Shown piece by piece: positions 62,390 through 64,000 of a DNA stretch of 64,000 bases. The translations under genes were made by a program, and so were the position numbers. The stretch comes from Methylobacillus sp. MM3 (lineage in GTDB: Bacteria > Pseudomonadota > Gammaproteobacteria > Burkholderiales > Methylophilaceae). The notes beneath the pieces were generated by a model. The model saw nothing but the letters and a program-made list of their open reading frames with translations. It had not been told where the DNA came from and made no database searches. Each line of letters starts with the position of its first letter. Position 1 is the stretch's first letter. The stretch lies in assembly GCF_001645185.1 (NCBI RefSeq), contig NZ_LXTQ01000030.1, forward strand, positions 62,001 through 126,000, read 5' to 3'.

Positions 62390-63706
62390 TTAAAGACTCA
62401 GGTTCTCCCCTTGCGGCAAACGATCGAGCACCAGACCCTCGATACGGTTGCGCAGGGTAGGATTTTCGATTTTCTCGATGATGTCGTTGGCAAAGCCATA
62501 CATCAGCATCGATTTCGCCAGATTGGCGTCTATGCCGCGCGAACACAGGTAGAACAAGGCATCGTCATCCAGCTGACCCACCGTCGCACCGTGCGTGCAT
62601 TTCACATCATCGGCGAATATCTCCAGTTGCGGCTTGGTGTCGACTTCCGCCTGGCGGGACAACAGCAAATTATGGTTGGACTGGTCGGCATCTGTTCTGA
62701 CGGCGCCCGGATGCACAATCACCTTGCCGTTGAACACACCGCTCGATGCCCCGTCGAGGATGCCGCGATAGGCCTCGCGGCTGGTTCCGTCGGGCGCCAG
62801 GTGGTCGATGCGGGTATGGTGATCCATGTGTTGCTTGTCATCCAGCAGATACAGACCGTTCATGGTGCAATGGCAATGAGGGCCGAGCAGGCGCGATGTA
62901 ATATCATTGCGCCCGAGGTGGCCTCCCAGTGCGTAGGAATGCGATGCAAACCGGCTATCCGCCTGCTGATCGGCATGAATGCCGGCGATATGCACGGCTG
63001 CCGGCCCTTCCTGCAACAGCTTGTAATGCCGGATATCGGCCGCGGCACCCAGGTTGAGCTCGGTTACCGCATCGGTGAAGTTGTGCGAGTCCAGCGTGCC
63101 CATGTAGTGCTCGATAATCGTCGCGCGCGCACCGGCACCGGCCAGCACGATATTGCGCGGATAAATGGCGACGCCGTGGCCGCTGGCGATGAACAACAGA
63201 TAGATCGGTCCATCCACGACGGTATTCGGCGGCAGGGAAATAACGGCGCCGTCGGTTGCAAAAGCATTGTTGAGCGCGCCGAACACGGTGTGCTCTTCGC
63301 CCTCGAAATAAGGCCGCAGCAATTCGTCTCCATCCTCAAGCCGTTGTGCAAGGCTGCCCAGATGAACGCCTTCCGGCAATTCGCCCATGGCCGACAATTC
63401 TTCCGAAAAATGCCCGTTCACGAACACCATCAGGTGCGTGCCTTCCTGCGCCAGCGACCAGGCATGCAGCGCTGCTTCGGAAGAAGGATCGGGCGGAATA
63501 TCGTCGGGGGCCAGTGAGGCACGGCGCGTGAGCACGGAAACGTCGGTATATTTCCACTCCTCGTCGCGGCGCGTCGGGAAACCCTGCGCGGAAAAACGTG
63601 CAAACGCTTGCTGACGCGCCCGAATCACCCAGGGCACATCGTGGCCGGCGAGCCCCGTGGGGACGCGCTCCAGCTCATCGCTATGCGTGATTTCCATGAC
63701 GTTCAT
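62390..63706 (-). CDS. sufD: Fe-S cluster assembly scaffold SufD
   Basis: 438 residues: WKYTDVSVLTRRA, LVFVNGHFSEEL-like region, and the beta-helix core with ARATIIEHYMGTLDSHNFTDAV; the C-terminus has THGATVGQLDDDALFYLCSRGI. It forms the SufBC2D scaffold with SufB and SufC. The ATG abuts the sufC stop. It is 25 bases before the sufS start. Confidence 0.96.
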   Translation of the reverse strand: MNVMEITHSDELERVPTGLAGHDVPWVIRARQQAFARFSAQGFPTRRDEEWKYTDVSVLTRRASLAPDDIPPDPSSEAALHAWSLAQEGTHLMVFVNGHFSEELSAMGELPEGVHLGSLAQRLEDGDELLRPYFEGEEHTVFGALNNAFATDGAVISLPPNTVVDGPIYLLFIASGHGVAIYPRNIVLAGAGARATIIEHYMGTLDSHNFTDAVTELNLGAAADIRHYKLLQEGPAAVHIAGIHADQQADSRFASHSYALGGHLGRNDITSRLLGPHCHCTMNGLYLLDDKQHMDHHTRIDHLAPDGTSREAYRGILDGASSGVFNGKVIVHPGAVRTDADQSNHNLLLSRQAEVDTKPQLEIFADDVKCTHGATVGQLDDDALFYLCSRGIDANLAKSMLMYGFANDIIEKIENPTLRNRIEGLVLDRLPQGENLSL

Positions 63707-64000
63707 TCAAGCCACCTGCCTTGCCCCGTTTTTGGCCTCGACCCAGCCATAGCCATGCAGCTCCAGTTCCCGCGCCAGTTCCGGCCCGCCGGATTTGACG
63801 ATACGGCCTTGTGACAGCACATGCACATAATCCGGCACGATGTAATCCAGCAGGCGCTGATAGTGGGTCACCACCACAATCGCCCGCTCCGGCCCGCGCA
63901 TCGCGTTGACGCCGTCCGCGACCGTCTTGAGCGCATCGATATCCAGCCCGGAGTCGGTTTCGTCCAGTATGGCCAGCAGCGGCTCCAGCACGGCCAGCTG
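63707..64000 (-). CDS. sufC: SufC ATPase, C-terminal part (continues past window)
   Basis: 98 residues visible. Walker B and D-loop [26 protein letters not shown] are typical of SufC; the H-loop His lies in [12 protein letters not shown], followed by [19 protein letters not shown]. The N-terminal part, with Walker A and signature, is beyond position 64000. SufC powers SufBC2D. The upstream operon (presumably sufB) also lies outside. Confidence 0.95.
   Translation of the reverse strand, partial: QLAVLEPLLAILDETDSGLDIDALKTVADGVNAMRGPERAIVVVTHYQRLLDYIVPDYVHVLSQGRIVKSGGPELARELELHGYGWVEAKNGARQVA

Noticed and set aside
61250-63517. A 755-codon open frame on the plus strand across sufS and sufD
   Set aside because: It is antisense to two clearly recognised genes with intact active sites. 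Its His/Arg/Gln-rich composition is what the reverse strand of GC-rich coding DNA gives, and no domain is seen.
1-64000. CRISPR array or Cas genes
   Set aside because: No regularly spaced direct repeats and no cas-like proteins were seen; the repeats present are inverted and dispersed.

Overview
The window reads as a chromosomal segment of a betaproteobacterium, probably in or near the Nitrosomonadales. The evidence is gene order and content: ubiE-ubiJ-ubiB; TPR protein-lolB-ispE-tRNA-Gln-prs-rplY-pth-ychF; a suf operon ending in sufU, sufT and a Rieske ferredoxin; split gcvPA/gcvPB; and rpoH. Coding DNA is GC-rich, with more AT-rich stretches near 400-900 and 2450-2560. A formaldehyde-activating enzyme, a NirK-cytochrome c fusion and an aa3-type oxidase whose subunit II carries a cytochrome c domain suggest a respiratory organism with C1 and nitrogen-oxide capacity. 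The genus is not resolved from sequence alone.

Layout: 1-5.5 kb holds the N-terminus of a heme-copper oxidase subunit I, a hemerythrin protein, two small membrane proteins, a divergent Cys-rich HTH regulator (likely Fe-S), a DUF1348 protein, a secreted helical protein and a b561-type cytochrome. 5.6-9 kb holds rpoH behind a CIRCE operator, then a leftward dynamin GTPase-ccoS-31-residue membrane peptide operon. 9-19.7 kb has ubiquinone genes, an HDOD protein, a sodium:solute symporter, mutM and a Gld-like ABC operon. 19.9-26.8 kb is the conserved TPR-lolB-ispE-prs-rplY-pth-ychF block with two tRNAs. 27-30.3 kb carries ovoA translationally coupled to a PLP lyase, apparently a complete ovothiol pathway. 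30-41 kb is an accessory and stress-related region (PaiB-like, topoisomerase IB, Rieske oxidoreductase, Rrf2 regulator, SrkA kinase, SDRs, beta-propeller). 41-46 kb encodes cytochrome c oxidase. 46-47.9 kb has a TetR/SDR pair. 47.9-52.5 kb is the glycine cleavage operon. 52.6-56 kb has an acylphosphatase, a single integron-like cassette with a degenerate attC, a frameshifted HIT gene and a stand-alone EF-G paralogue. 56-58.5 kb is a NirK locus, 58.7-60 kb holds fae and a lone nuoI-like gene, and 60-64 kb is the suf operon running off the window.

The most unusual feature is a pair of about 270-bp elements (15523-15793 and 49470-49739). Each fills the gap between two co-directional genes, in the same orientation as the downstream gene. 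Both can fold into the same three-way-junction structure: a terminal inverted-repeat stem closing two arms. The paired stems differ in sequence but keep complementarity, and the G-U wobbles fall on the downstream-gene strand in both copies. This looks like a structured, probably mobile, RNA-level element that I cannot match to a known family. In the mutM copy the Shine-Dalgarno sits inside the closing stem.

Other highlights are the CIRCE site before rpoH, the integron cassette remnant, an intrinsic terminator directly in the prs leader, the GTPase-CcoS-micropeptide coupling, and a CcoS-like N-terminus on the truncated oxidase subunit. All assignments come from reading the sequence; no database search was run.
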